Of a stretch of 37,894 nucleotides of DNA, positions 1 to 7,765 are shown piece after piece. The translations under genes and the position numbers were made by a program. A model generated the notes under the pieces. It was not told the DNA's origin. It ran no database searches and saw nothing but the letters and a program-made list of their open reading frames with translations. The DNA is from an uncultured Lachnospiraceae bacterium (GTDB taxonomy: Bacteria > Bacillota > Clostridia > Lachnospirales > Lachnospiraceae): the NCBI GenBank assembly GCA_902789175.1, contig CADANF010000036.1:341-38234 (forward strand). The letters run 5' to 3'. The stretch's first letter is position 1, and every line of letters starts with the position of its first letter.

Positions 1-1
1 T

Positions 2-1270
2 TATTATGCTAAAGATTTAGAAAATGTCGATAATATATATGAATATATAAAAAAGGATTTAGGGAGAAATATAGAATTAGACAGCGACTCGGATGGAATA
101 CCTGATGTTTATGAAGATGGACTTCTTATGTTTAATGGTAAGAGCATAAAGTTGGACAAAAATAATCCCGATACTGACGGAGATGGTCTTTTAGATGGAG
201 AGGAAGTAGAACTTGAATATAGATATTATGTAGATACTACTAAAGTAATGGTTATGGGAGGTTTTAAATCCAATCCACTTAATCCAGATTCTGACGGAGA
301 TGGAGAAGGTGACGCCACAGATCCTACACCTTTAAGATTTCAGCTTAATGAAGAGTTATGTAAGAGAATATGTGAATTGAATTATATATCACGTGAATAT
401 ATCAAATCTAGTTCAGATCTAAATACTAATAATAGTCATATTCGTAAAGAATGCTATGCTGAATGGTATACCTTTATGTTTATTAGACAATTTAATAGTA
501 ATTATATTGGTGAAAATTGGGATAATGCTGCAGGTGCTATAGATTATAATTTTGTTGAATATGTTAAAAACAATAATTATGATTTATATAATTACTTTGA
601 TACGCACGCAGATTATATTGCAGAAAAAACTGGAAAGAAGGGGGATTTATATCACTTTGCAGCAACAATGACAGCATTTTATTATTGGTCAAATTATGAT
701 AATGGTACTGGAGTTATAGAAACAGTAGAATACCAGTTTATGCCGGATGTTATTTTGGATGATTTGGCAGGATGGGCAGGAGACCTTCAAACGGCAATGG
801 TAGATGCTGTATTTGCCGTTGGGAAAAATGCTGATTATAATACCTATAAAGAAGCTATGATAGACTTAATAGCTTGTGAAGATAGAAATAAGGTATATGA
901 GAAATATCCAGAATTAGAAAAAAATAAAGATAAAAACAGTGATATACATTTTAAATTAAATGATTATTATGCAGATATAGACGCTGCAAATTTGATTAAG
1001 TATATGATTACTAATAATTGTTTGGAAGAGGCTTTGGTTGAATATTTTGCCAAAAACTATAAGATTAGGATTACAGAATTTAAAAATGGTTTTACAACAA
1101 AGTGGACTTTTTCAAAATGTGTTGGATTATATACTAGTGAAAAATTTATGGTTTTTAGGTGGCCATTATATGTAGACGACAATAAAAAAGAGGTTCCTAT
1201 TTCTAAAGAATTGTCAGAAGCTGCAAGAGATGCATTTGTAGAATATATATGGGAGAAAGCTGATGAGTAA
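2..1270 (+). CDS. Secreted/surface protein with type-3 (TSP3-like) calcium-binding repeats, 5' end outside window
   Basis: The frame is open from base 2, so the gene starts upstream and 422 codons are visible. An ATG at 128 exists, but a calcium-binding loop lies upstream of it (DSDSDGIPD, codons 27-35), so that ATG is internal. Two further Asp-rich loops follow (NPDTDGDGLLDGEE and NPDSDGDGEGDATDP). The spacing of Asp-x-Asp-x-Asp-Gly is that of bacterial thrombospondin type-3 repeats, which normally form rigid calcium-loaded spacers in exported proteins. The remaining ~340 residues are a globular domain I do not recognise. They contain a conserved-looking HFAATMTAFYY block and a DDLAGWAGDL block, which would suit an enzyme or effector domain. 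The stop overlaps the next start by 8 bases, so the three genes to 2080 are probably one operon. The repeat call is firm. The function of the C-terminal domain is unknown. Confidence 0.8.
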   Translation, partial: YYAKDLENVDNIYEYIKKDLGRNIELDSDSDGIPDVYEDGLLMFNGKSIKLDKNNPDTDGDGLLDGEEVELEYRYYVDTTKVMVMGGFKSNPLNPDSDGDGEGDATDPTPLRFQLNEELCKRICELNYISREYIKSSSDLNTNNSHIRKECYAEWYTFMFIRQFNSNYIGENWDNAAGAIDYNFVEYVKNNNYDLYNYFDTHADYIAEKTGKKGDLYHFAATMTAFYYWSNYDNGTGVIETVEYQFMPDVILDDLAGWAGDLQTAMVDAVFAVGKNADYNTYKEAMIDLIACEDRNKVYEKYPELEKNKDKNSDIHFKLNDYYADIDAANLIKYMITNNCLEEALVEYFAKNYKIRITEFKNGFTTKWTFSKCVGLYTSEKFMVFRWPLYVDDNKKEVPISKELSEAARDAFVEYIWEKADE

Positions 1271-1664
1271 AAAGTTAAAGATTGCATATATTATCGTATT
1301 TTTAGGATGGGTGATTTATTTATTAACTATGAAAATATATGATATGTATGAGAAAAGAGAACCATTAGAGTTGATAGAAGTGTCTTCAGAGAATAAAGAA
1401 TGGGAAATAAGTGTAACTTACGATAAATCTATTTTTTCTAAAAAAGATAAAAATGTACATATAATTATTGAGGGAAAAGATAGAAGTTTTGGATTCGTTA
1501 CAACTGTTAAAAGTAAAAAGAGAGAACTTACAAAAGAAAATTATCGTCTAGAGATAAATGATGAGTTTGTGCGGTTGGAATTGATTGATGAAGGAAAGCA
1601 AAGAGGTCAAGTTTATTCTTTTTATACTGAAGATTATAAAGATGATTTTGAAAAGGAGAAATAA
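1263..1664 (+). CDS. Small membrane-anchored protein, paralogue of the next gene
   Basis: 133 residues with one N-terminal membrane segment (about residues 6-23, IAYIIVFLGWVIYLLTMK), followed by a hydrophilic beta-rich domain presumably outside the membrane. There is no lipobox. It overlaps the stop of the upstream calcium-repeat gene and ends two bases before the next start, so translation is probably coupled. The C-terminal third aligns with the following protein: DEFVRLELIDEG and QVYSFYTEDY match DEYIKLVFINEN and QVYRFYYDDL. The pair therefore looks like a tandem duplication. I do not recognise a family. Position directly after a large secreted protein suggests an accessory or protective role, but that is inference only. 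Confidence 0.75.
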   Translation: MSKKLKIAYIIVFLGWVIYLLTMKIYDMYEKREPLELIEVSSENKEWEISVTYDKSIFSKKDKNVHIIIEGKDRSFGFVTTVKSKKRELTKENYRLEINDEFVRLELIDEGKQRGQVYSFYTEDYKDDFEKEK

Positions 1665-1666
1665 AG

Positions 1667-2080
1667 ATGCTTCCTATAAAATATTTCCATTATTTTGTTA
1701 TTGTTATTTTGAGTTTGCCTTTACTAGGATTAATAATATTCTCCATTTTATATTTTTCTCCCGTTTCATATGATTCGTTGAATGTATGGTTTAAGGAAAA
1801 TATTGATTGTGATAAATATACATTGGAATGTAAAAAAGGCAACGGTGTCAACCCTGATGAATATTTAAGGATATATGATTCGGATGGGGAAGTTTTATAT
1901 GAGATGTCATTTCATCTTAGAAGTAACTATCACCATGGTGTATATACTTATAAAGTAGAACATGAAGATGAATATATAAAATTAGTATTTATAAATGAGA
2001 ATAATGTTATATGTCAGGTATATCGTTTTTATTATGATGATTTAGATGAGTTGGCAAAGGTAAAAGATAAAAATAACTAA
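1667..2080 (+). CDS. Small membrane-anchored protein, paralogue of the preceding gene
   Basis: 137 residues starting at an ATG 8 bases after an AAAAGGAG ribosome site that lies inside the preceding gene's last codons. One strong N-terminal membrane segment (about residues 8-30, rich in V/I/L/F) precedes a hydrophilic domain with ~100 residues and no recognised family. Its last 40 residues mirror those of the preceding gene, including a QVYxFYxxD pattern. It is the last gene of its operon: a long hairpin with a T-run begins 17 bases after the stop. As with its twin, an accessory or immunity-type role next to a secreted protein is possible but unproven. Confidence 0.75.
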   Translation: MLPIKYFHYFVIVILSLPLLGLIIFSILYFSPVSYDSLNVWFKENIDCDKYTLECKKGNGVNPDEYLRIYDSDGEVLYEMSFHLRSNYHHGVYTYKVEHEDEYIKLVFINENNVICQVYRFYYDDLDELAKVKDKNN

Positions 2081-2097
2081 ATCACTAAAATATAAAA

Positions 2098-2174
2098 TAG
2101 ACGCGAAAGAATTCCTCCAAAGGGCATGTTTTAGCCCGCTGGAGGAATTACTTCTCGCGTCTATGCTATTTTTT
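2098..2174 (+). terminator. Large two-part hairpin terminator
   Basis: TAGACGCGA and AATTCCTCCA on the left pair with TGGAGGAATT and TCGCGTCTA on the right. A small inner GGGC/GCCC stem sits between the arms, and TGCTATTTTTTG follows. It ends the operon finishing at 2080. Confidence 0.8.
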
Positions 2175-2310
2175 GCGTCCGTACGTCATCTTGAGCGTCT
2201 TATTTATTTTGGCGTTATTTTAATCTTGAATTTTCACCTTCAAGGTTATATAATTATACAAAAACACGAACAAATGTTCACTGTAATAAGGAGGCCAATA
2301 GAATTCAAAC

Positions 2311-2565
2311 TTGCAGAAAAAGATTACATCGAAGACTTATGTTGATGTTATAGTGCATGTGCGCTATGACGGGATGATTATACCGATGTATATTATCTGG
2401 GAAGATGAAAGAAAGTTGAAGATTGATAAGATTGTAGATAAGAGACCTATAACGGATTTATCCAGAGGGCTTGTGGGTATGGAATATACCTGTATCATAA
2501 ATGGGAAGATAGGGCATTTATATTCCGGAGATTTTAACAGATGGTATGTAGAAATGTTCTATTAA
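2311..2565 (+). CDS. Small conserved-looking protein of unknown function (84 aa), TTG start
   Basis: 84 residues. The frame is closed by a stop at 2299-2301, so the only usable start is the TTG at 2311, 16 bases after a strong AAGGAGG at 2288-2294. That spacing is long, so initiation may be inefficient. The sequence is mixed alpha/beta with several aromatic and basic positions (YVDVIVHVRYDG, IIWEDERKLKIDKI, GLVGMEYTC), and it ends with a conserved-looking RWYVEMF. There is no signal peptide or membrane segment. Proteins of this size and pattern occur in Clostridia as uncharacterised single-domain proteins, but I cannot name a family with confidence. It stands alone between two terminators. 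Confidence 0.65.
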   Translation: MQKKITSKTYVDVIVHVRYDGMIIPMYIIWEDERKLKIDKIVDKRPITDLSRGLVGMEYTCIINGKIGHLYSGDFNRWYVEMFY

Positions 2566-2732
2566 TTGTTGTTAAAATGTGGAGAAACACTAGATTTATA
2601 AAGGATTTCAAGGTTTTTTAATTTCACTTTTTTTACACAGATTAGGAACCTCTTTTTCACATTTGGAGTGTATATTTTAATTATTCCAAGAGGAATAAAA
2701 ACCTTCCCCCACATTTTTTCATACCTTTTAGG

Positions 2733-2760
2733 AGCCGCCAATCTGGCGGCTTCTTCTTTT
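2733..2760 (+). terminator. GC-rich hairpin terminator
   Basis: Perfect stem AGCCGCCA / TGGCGGCT with a three-base loop, followed by TCTTCTTTT. It probably ends transcription from the 84-aa gene 170 bases upstream. The opposite strand also carries A/T-rich flanks, so it could act weakly in both directions. Confidence 0.6.
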
Positions 2761-2875
2761 GGCGAGGCCGACACACCTGAGCCGTCAGGTGAGATGAGCA
2801 AAGACTTGGATGATTATGTAAACTAAAAACGTTATCTGTGGTTTCCGTAATATCAGAAATTTTTATAACAAAAAA

Positions 2876-2968
2876 TGTTGATAAGTTTGTTAATAAGTTG
2901 CGCAATGGGCTATATCATAACGTTTTTGGGGGTGAAAGTTATCAACAAAAACTACAAACTGTTGATAG
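2876..2968. promoter_or_regulatory. Cluster of DnaA-box-like 9-mers upstream of nrdD
   Basis: TGTTGATAA at 2876-2884, TTATCAACA at 2939-2947 and TGTTGATAG at 2960-2968. The first two differ by one base from the DnaA box TTATCCACA (read on opposite strands). The last two also form an 8-bp inverted repeat with a 12-base spacer, so a repressor site or RNA hairpin is an alternative. DnaA control of ribonucleotide reductase genes is known in other bacteria. Here it is only suggested by the motif cluster. Confidence 0.3.
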
Positions 2969-2981
2969 TAAGTTTACGCTA

Positions 2982-2997
2982 ACACAATATCTTGTGT
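2982..2997. promoter_or_regulatory. NrdR box
   Basis: ACACAATATCTTGTGT is a near-perfect palindrome matching the NrdR consensus (acaCwAtATaTwGtgt). It lies 7 bases upstream of the -35 element of nrdD. NrdR boxes usually come in pairs about 31 bases apart. I see no convincing second box at that spacing. Confidence 0.75.
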
Positions 2998-3004
2998 TTT
3001 CTTC

Positions 3005-3033
3005 TTGACTTTGTTTTGACCCGAATATATAAT
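3005..3033 (+). promoter_or_regulatory. Sigma-A-type promoter of nrdD
   Basis: TTGACT (3005-3010), a 17-base spacer and TATAAT (3028-3033). This places transcription start near 3040, about 65 bases before the nrdD start codon. Confidence 0.8.
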
Positions 3034-3105
3034 CCTTAATAGCGAATATGCGCAAAGTATTAAATATAAATTTTGATTTGTAATCCGGGGAGGAACAAGA
3101 AAACC

Positions 3106-5361
3106 ATGATTTATGATGAAGATTTAGATGGAAATCTTGACCTTGAGCCTACGCAAATCTATATTATGAAAAGATCAGGGGAGAGGGTCCTTTTCGATAG
3201 TAGTAAGATTGCACAGGCTATAAGGAAAGCTAATCTCGAGGAAGGAATACTTTCAGAGAGACTCACAGAGGCACAGATTGATGAGATTACAGCCGGCATT
3301 GAAAAAGATGCGAGAAATGCAAAGAGAGATTTATCAGTAGAGGAAATTCAGGATAAAGTTGAAGATTCTCTTATGGGAACTGGTAAGTTCAAAGTTGCAA
3401 GACTTTATATCACTTATCGTTATAAGCATAACGAAATGCGTAAGATGAGTAACATCGATCAGAAGATTTCCGGCGTTGTTGAATGTGCAAACGAAGAAGT
3501 AAAACAGGAAAATTCTAATAAGAATCCAACAGTTCTTTCAGTTCAGCGTGACTATATGGCTGGTGAATGGAGCCGTTATTATACAGGAAAATATCTTCTT
3601 CCGGATGAAATAGTTGCAGCTCATAAGGAAGGCATAATACATTTCCACGATGGAGATTATTTTGCACAGCATATGCATAACTGCTGTCTCGTAAATTTAG
3701 GGGACATGCTTGATAATGGAACTTGCATAAGCGGAACACATATTGATACACCTAGAAGCTTCAATACAGCATGTACAGTAGCATCACAGATAGTAGCTCA
3801 GGTAGCATCAAGCCAGTATGGCGGACAGACTATTACAATGTCACATCTTGCTAAGTATGTAGATGTAAGCCGCCAGAAGATCAAGAAGAGACTTCTTGAT
3901 GATTTTGCAAAAACCGGACTTGAGGTGGATCCAGAAAAGTTCGATGAGATAGTTGAGCATGAAGTAAGAAGAGAAGTTGAATCTGGTTGTCAGACAATGC
4001 AATATCAGCTGATCACACTTCAGTCTACAAATGGTCAGGCACCATTTGTAACGGTATTCCTTTATCTTAATGAAGTGCCAGAGGGACGCATAAGAGAAGA
4101 CCTGGCTATGATCATTGAGATCATGTTAAAGCAGAGAGTTCTCGGAGTTAAGGACAGAAAGGGTTATTACATTACCCCGGCTTTCCCTAAGCTTATATAT
4201 GTTCTTCAGGAAGATAATATTAGGGAAGGATCAAAATACTTCTACCTTACAAAGCTTGCAGCTGAATGTACTGCAAAACGTATGGTACCTGATTATATTT
4301 CTGAGAAGAAGGCCCTTGAACTTAAAGGAGATTGCTATCCATGTATGGGGTGCCGCAGCTTCCTTACTGCAGACCGTTTTACAGATGCGGGAGTTGGAAA
4401 TATAGCCAATGCTAGGAATTTCCTTCCTGGTAAGCATAAATATTATGGAAGATTTAATCAGGGTGTTGTAACAATAAATCTTGTAGACGCAGCTTGTTCA
4501 TCAGGTGGAGATGAAGATAAGTTCTGGGAGATTATGAATGAAAGACTTGAACTGTGCCATAGAGCACTTCGCCTTCGTCATGAAAGACTTCTTGGAACAC
4601 CATCAGATGTAGCTCCTATCCTGTGGCAGGATGGCGCATTAGCAAGACTTGAGCCAAATGAGACAATTGATAAATTACTTTATAACGGTTATTCAACAAT
4701 CTCACTTGGATTTGCCGGACTTGCTGAATGCGTATATTACATGAAGAAGGTATCTCATACAACAGATGAAGGAAAGGCATTCGGATTAAAAGTAATGCAG
4801 CTCCTTAATGATTCATGTAATAAGTGGAAGAAAGAAGAGAATATTGATTATTCTGTATATGGAACTCCACTTGAAAGTACAACATATAAATTTGCTAAAT
4901 GCCTTCAGAGAAGATTTGGAAAGATACCACATGTTACAGATAAGAACTATATTACAAATTCTTACCATGTACATGTTACAGAGAATATAGATGCATTTTC
5001 AAAATTGTCTAAGGAAGCTGAATTCCAGGTTCTTTCTCCAGGAGGAGCAGTAAGTTATGTAGAAGTACCGGATATGCAGAATAATATCCCTGCAGTTATC
5101 TCAGTAATGCAGCATATGTATGAGACTATTCTTTATGCTGAGATCAATACAAAGAGTGATATGTGTGATGTCTGCGGTTACAATGGGCAGATTCAGATTA
5201 CAAAAGATAATACAGGTAAGTTGGTATGGGAATGCCCAAACTGCCATAATACAGACCAGACAAAGATGCATGTTGCACGTCGTACATGTGGATATATCGG
5301 AACTCAGTATTGGAATCAGGGACGTACAGCGGAGATTGCAGACAGAGTTCTTCATTTATAA
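3106..5361 (+). CDS. nrdD: Anaerobic (class III) ribonucleoside-triphosphate reductase
   Basis: 751 residues. It makes deoxyribonucleotides from NTPs with a glycyl radical under anoxic conditions. The ATG at 3106 is chosen because GGGGAGGA lies 11 bases upstream. An upstream in-frame TTG at 3073 would put that ribosome site inside the gene. Residues ~18-105 are an ATP-cone regulatory domain (MKRSGERVLFDSSKIAQAI). The C-terminus carries the zinc site (CDVCG and CPNC) and the radical loop RRTCGYIG, with the radical glycine at about Gly729. The length fits the family. It has its own promoter, a NrdR box upstream and a strong terminator downstream, so it is monocistronic. The activating enzyme NrdG, usually adjacent, is not next to it or elsewhere in the window. 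The radical SAM gene at 9279 is of a different family. Confidence 0.97.
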   Translation: MIYDEDLDGNLDLEPTQIYIMKRSGERVLFDSSKIAQAIRKANLEEGILSERLTEAQIDEITAGIEKDARNAKRDLSVEEIQDKVEDSLMGTGKFKVARLYITYRYKHNEMRKMSNIDQKISGVVECANEEVKQENSNKNPTVLSVQRDYMAGEWSRYYTGKYLLPDEIVAAHKEGIIHFHDGDYFAQHMHNCCLVNLGDMLDNGTCISGTHIDTPRSFNTACTVASQIVAQVASSQYGGQTITMSHLAKYVDVSRQKIKKRLLDDFAKTGLEVDPEKFDEIVEHEVRREVESGCQTMQYQLITLQSTNGQAPFVTVFLYLNEVPEGRIREDLAMIIEIMLKQRVLGVKDRKGYYITPAFPKLIYVLQEDNIREGSKYFYLTKLAAECTAKRMVPDYISEKKALELKGDCYPCMGCRSFLTADRFTDAGVGNIANARNFLPGKHKYYGRFNQGVVTINLVDAACSSGGDEDKFWEIMNERLELCHRALRLRHERLLGTPSDVAPILWQDGALARLEPNETIDKLLYNGYSTISLGFAGLAECVYYMKKVSHTTDEGKAFGLKVMQLLNDSCNKWKKEENIDYSVYGTPLESTTYKFAKCLQRRFGKIPHVTDKNYITNSYHVHVTENIDAFSKLSKEAEFQVLSPGGAVSYVEVPDMQNNIPAVISVMQHMYETILYAEINTKSDMCDVCGYNGQIQITKDNTGKLVWECPNCHNTDQTKMHVARRTCGYIGTQYWNQGRTAEIADRVLHL

Positions 5362-5392
5362 GGATAATTCTTTAAAATTAAACAAATAAAAC

Positions 5393-5457
5393 AAAAGAAA
5401 CCCAAAAAACAGATGGAAAGAGAGTGATCTATGAAAATCATTTTTTGGGTTTCTTTT
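5393..5457 (+). terminator. Terminator with 17-bp perfect stem after nrdD
   Basis: AAAAGAAACCCAAAAAA pairs exactly with TTTTTTGGGTTTCTTTT across a 31-base loop. The A-rich and T-rich flanks would allow termination in both directions. Confidence 0.85.
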
Positions 5458-5520
5458 ATTTTCGAAAATAATCCCACTTTTGTTTTTGTAAGAAACCAAC
5501 AAAAACGAAGGCGGTTTTTG

Positions 5521-5549
5521 TTGACTTTTAACATAAAAGATGATAGAAT
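5521..5549 (+). promoter_or_regulatory. Promoter of the secreted beta-helix gene
   Basis: TTGACT (5521-5526), a 17-base spacer and TAGAAT (5544-5549). It predicts a ~65-base leader before the start at 5621. Confidence 0.75.
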
Positions 5550-5620
5550 CTGAAGCTAAGAGTTTGTATAAGTATTTCAAACGGGGGCCATTTTAAACAC
5601 GACAAACAAAGGAGAAACAA

Positions 5621-7504
5621 ATGAAAAAGTCGATTAAAAGAATAGGCTCATTTGCATTAGCTTCATGTATAGCTTTTGGGGTATTATCAAATGTTAGCTT
5701 AGGGGAAGTAAAGGCCGCAGGAACAACAAAGGATGTTTATGCAGGTGATGATATTGCAGCAATTATAAGCGGAGCTGCAGCAGGAACAACAATTTATGTT
5801 CATTCAGGTGAATATAAGTATAAGACACCTATTTCAATCAAGAATAATAATATTTCAGTAATATGCGAAGAAGGAACAGTTCTTAATGGTGAAAATGTTA
5901 CTGTAACAAGCAGTAATGAAAGCATGGTTAAGATTTACGGTGATAATGTTGTAATCGATAACCTTGATGTAAAAGGTCTTAAGTCATCTGATTACAATGT
6001 AGTTCCAGTAGGATACAGAGTTTGTGGTGGGGCAGATCACGTAACAATTAAGAATTGTGAAGTTTATAATATCGGATGTGACTATAAAGATAAGAGTAAT
6101 ATAGATGAATATAATGCTCATGGTATTATCGTATCTGGTGAAGTTAAATCAGCTATAACTGATGTTACAATCGATAACTGTCATGTACATAATTTAACAC
6201 TTGGACAGAGTGAATCATTAGTTTTAAACGGTAATGTTGACGGTTTTAAGGTTATCAATAATTTAGTAGAAAATAATGATAATATTGGTATCGATCTTAT
6301 CGGTTATGAAAAGCAGTCAAGTAAGAATACTGCAGACCAGAATGAACTTGACAGAGCAAGAAATGGTAGAGTTGAAAACAATGTAGTAAGAAACATTTCA
6401 TCAGGAAGCAACCCAACATATCATGGCAGCAAGTGTGCTGGTGGTATCTATGTTGATGGTGGTACAAGTATTACAATTACAAACAACTATGTTGAGAACT
6501 CTGACATTGGTCTTGAACTTGCCAGTGAGCATAAGGGTAAGATAACAGATTTAATTACTGTAACAAACAATACATTTGTAAAGAATCAGGGATTCAATGG
6601 TATAAGCATTGGTGGATGTGAAACAAAGAATGGTTCTACAGGTAAATGTACATTTACAAAGAATATTGTATATAACGAAAAGAATCATTGCTTCAACTTC
6701 CAGCAGATTGAAGGAACAAATGAAATTACAGATAATGTATTTATTAATACAGCATCAGATGTTTACGAAAAGGAAAGTTCTTGCAGCAGTAAAGCATTAG
6801 AGGCTACAAAAATCTCAAACTATATCTCACGTAAGACATCATTTACTACAAAGGATACTGTAATTAGTGTTAAGTCTGTAAATATCGATAGCAGGAATTG
6901 CACTATTACAATCAATAGTGACAAGGATTTCAGCGGATACGGTGCGAAGATCGTTAAGTCAAATGAAGCAGCTGGTAACTTAGAGGCAGGTAAGACAGAA
7001 AATGAACAGACAACTACTCCTGTAAAGGAAGAGGAAAAGACAGAGACAGGTAACACAAATAATACACCTGTTGAAGAAGATGAAGATGCTGTAGAGCCAA
7101 CATATAAGATTTCAGCTCCAAGCTTCTACACAGTTAAGAAATTAAGTGGTGGAGCACAGCAGTTCACTTTTAAGAAGACTGGAAAGACAAACTGGAAGCA
7201 CATTACAGTAGATTTCACAGATGTTGATTTAGATAGATATAACAAGGCTTATATCACAGTTCAGGCATCAAGAAAGGATCTTTACCTTGGAATCACAAAT
7301 AAGGACGAGGATGATCCAATTTTCTATAGAAATCACTGGAGTGGAAACTCAAAGGTGGGCTCAACAGGTGAAGTAACAATCGCAATTGACCTTACAGAAG
7401 ATAACTGTGATGGATTATATATTTACTGTGATGCTACAACAAGCAGCACATATAAGAAGAGTCAGAAATTAACAATCAAGAGTATTACTTTTGGTAGAGA
7501 GTAA
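5621..7504 (+). CDS. Secreted right-handed beta-helix (pectate-lyase-like) protein with C-terminal accessory domain
   Basis: 627 residues. A signal peptide (MKKSIKRIG then ALASCIAFGVLSNVSLG, cleavage near AKA-like VKAAG at ~33) shows export. Residues ~35-400 hold repeating short strands with conserved Asn/Ile/Val ladder positions (VTIKNCEVYN, VTIDNCHVHN, GFKVINNLVENN, ITITNNYVENS). This is the pattern of parallel beta-helix enzymes such as pectate lyases and related polysaccharide lyases. An acidic Thr/Glu-rich linker (~435-495) leads to a ~130-residue beta-rich C-terminal domain that may bind carbohydrate. There is no sortase motif or dockerin, so the protein is probably released. It has its own promoter and terminator. 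A role in plant cell-wall polysaccharide attack fits a rumen or gut anaerobe, but the substrate cannot be read from sequence. Confidence 0.8.
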   Translation: MKKSIKRIGSFALASCIAFGVLSNVSLGEVKAAGTTKDVYAGDDIAAIISGAAAGTTIYVHSGEYKYKTPISIKNNNISVICEEGTVLNGENVTVTSSNESMVKIYGDNVVIDNLDVKGLKSSDYNVVPVGYRVCGGADHVTIKNCEVYNIGCDYKDKSNIDEYNAHGIIVSGEVKSAITDVTIDNCHVHNLTLGQSESLVLNGNVDGFKVINNLVENNDNIGIDLIGYEKQSSKNTADQNELDRARNGRVENNVVRNISSGSNPTYHGSKCAGGIYVDGGTSITITNNYVENSDIGLELASEHKGKITDLITVTNNTFVKNQGFNGISIGGCETKNGSTGKCTFTKNIVYNEKNHCFNFQQIEGTNEITDNVFINTASDVYEKESSCSSKALEATKISNYISRKTSFTTKDTVISVKSVNIDSRNCTITINSDKDFSGYGAKIVKSNEAAGNLEAGKTENEQTTTPVKEEEKTETGNTNNTPVEEDEDAVEPTYKISAPSFYTVKKLSGGAQQFTFKKTGKTNWKHITVDFTDVDLDRYNKAYITVQASRKDLYLGITNKDEDDPIFYRNHWSGNSKVGSTGEVTIAIDLTEDNCDGLYIYCDATTSSTYKKSQKLTIKSITFGRE

Positions 7505-7581
7505 TTAAGAATATAGCTCATTATTAAACGGATATAAAAAAGAAATAAATACAAACTCACAAAAAAATCTTTTATATATTT

Positions 7582-7612
7582 GGGTGGCAGATTCGTCTGC
7601 CATCCTTTTATT
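7582..7612 (+). terminator. Terminator after beta-helix gene
   Basis: GGGTGGCAGA TTCG TCTGCCATCC (one G-T pair) with a UUCG tetraloop, followed by TTTTATT. Confidence 0.85.
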
Positions 7613-7629
7613 GTGTAAGTAATGTACGT

Positions 7630-7708
7630 CTTGTGTGATGTCTTACTCATGCTCGCGAGAGCTACATCTAGCTGATGCTCGCGAGAGCTACATCTTGTGT
7701 GATGTCTT
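7630..7708. repeat. Nested direct repeats containing GCTCGCGAGAGC palindromes
   Basis: The 15-mer CTTGTGTGATGTCTT occurs at 7630-7644 and 7694-7708. Between them a 21-base unit with the core GCTCGCGAGAGC occurs twice, at 7649-7669 and 7675-7695 (26-base period). The core is an inverted repeat, so each unit can form a small hairpin. The second 15-mer ends 11 bases before the -10 box of the next gene. Only two copies are present, without spacer regularity, so it is not a CRISPR array. Confidence 0.85.
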
Positions 7709-7716
7709 GCTCGATG

Positions 7717-7725
7717 TGTTATAAT
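7717..7725 (+). promoter_or_regulatory. Extended -10 promoter element (TGTTATAAT)
   Basis: TGn-TATAAT at 7717-7725. The nearest upstream -35-like sequence is TTGTGT at 7695, 19 bases away, within the repeat block. The first in-frame ATG (7724) overlaps this -10 box and so would not be transcribed, which argues for the start at 7766. Confidence 0.6.
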
Positions 7726-7765
7726 GGATGCGTTAGTAAAAAAATTAAGGACACTGGGGATAAAA

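Larger units (their letters stand above)
2566..3004. other. Intergenic region upstream of nrdD: hairpins and regulatory motifs, no gene
   Basis: No convincing coding region is seen on either strand. It contains a terminator hairpin at 2733-2760 and a second GC-rich hairpin at 2774-2791 (CACCTGA GCCG TCAGGTG). AAAAACGTTA (2825-2834) and its inverse TAACGTTTTT (2918-2927) flank the middle. A cluster of TTATCAACA-type 9-mers and a NrdR box follow. The two GC-rich hairpins differ sharply in composition from the AT-rich surroundings. Confidence 0.6.

Noticed and set aside
2163-2345. 60-codon ORF downstream of the first terminator
   Set aside because: It begins in the terminator hairpin, has no ribosome site and overlaps the better-supported TTG-start gene at 2311.
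2733-2791. Possible riboswitch (two adjacent GC-rich hairpins upstream of nrdD)
   Set aside because: No cobalamin, c-di-AMP or other known riboswitch consensus could be matched. The first hairpin is a plain terminator, and the block lies upstream of the nrdD promoter, so it is not in the nrdD leader.
2681-2905. Minus-strand ORF of 74 codons
   Set aside because: It runs through a terminator and regulatory sites, with no ribosome site and no protein-like pattern.
5431-5553. 40-codon ORF (MKIIFWVSFIFENN...) after nrdD
   Set aside because: Its first codons are the terminator stem and its end is the next gene's promoter. Coding potential is explained by these elements.
7630-7708. CRISPR-like repeats
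   Set aside because: Only two copies of each unit are present, units and spacing are irregular and there are no cas genes.
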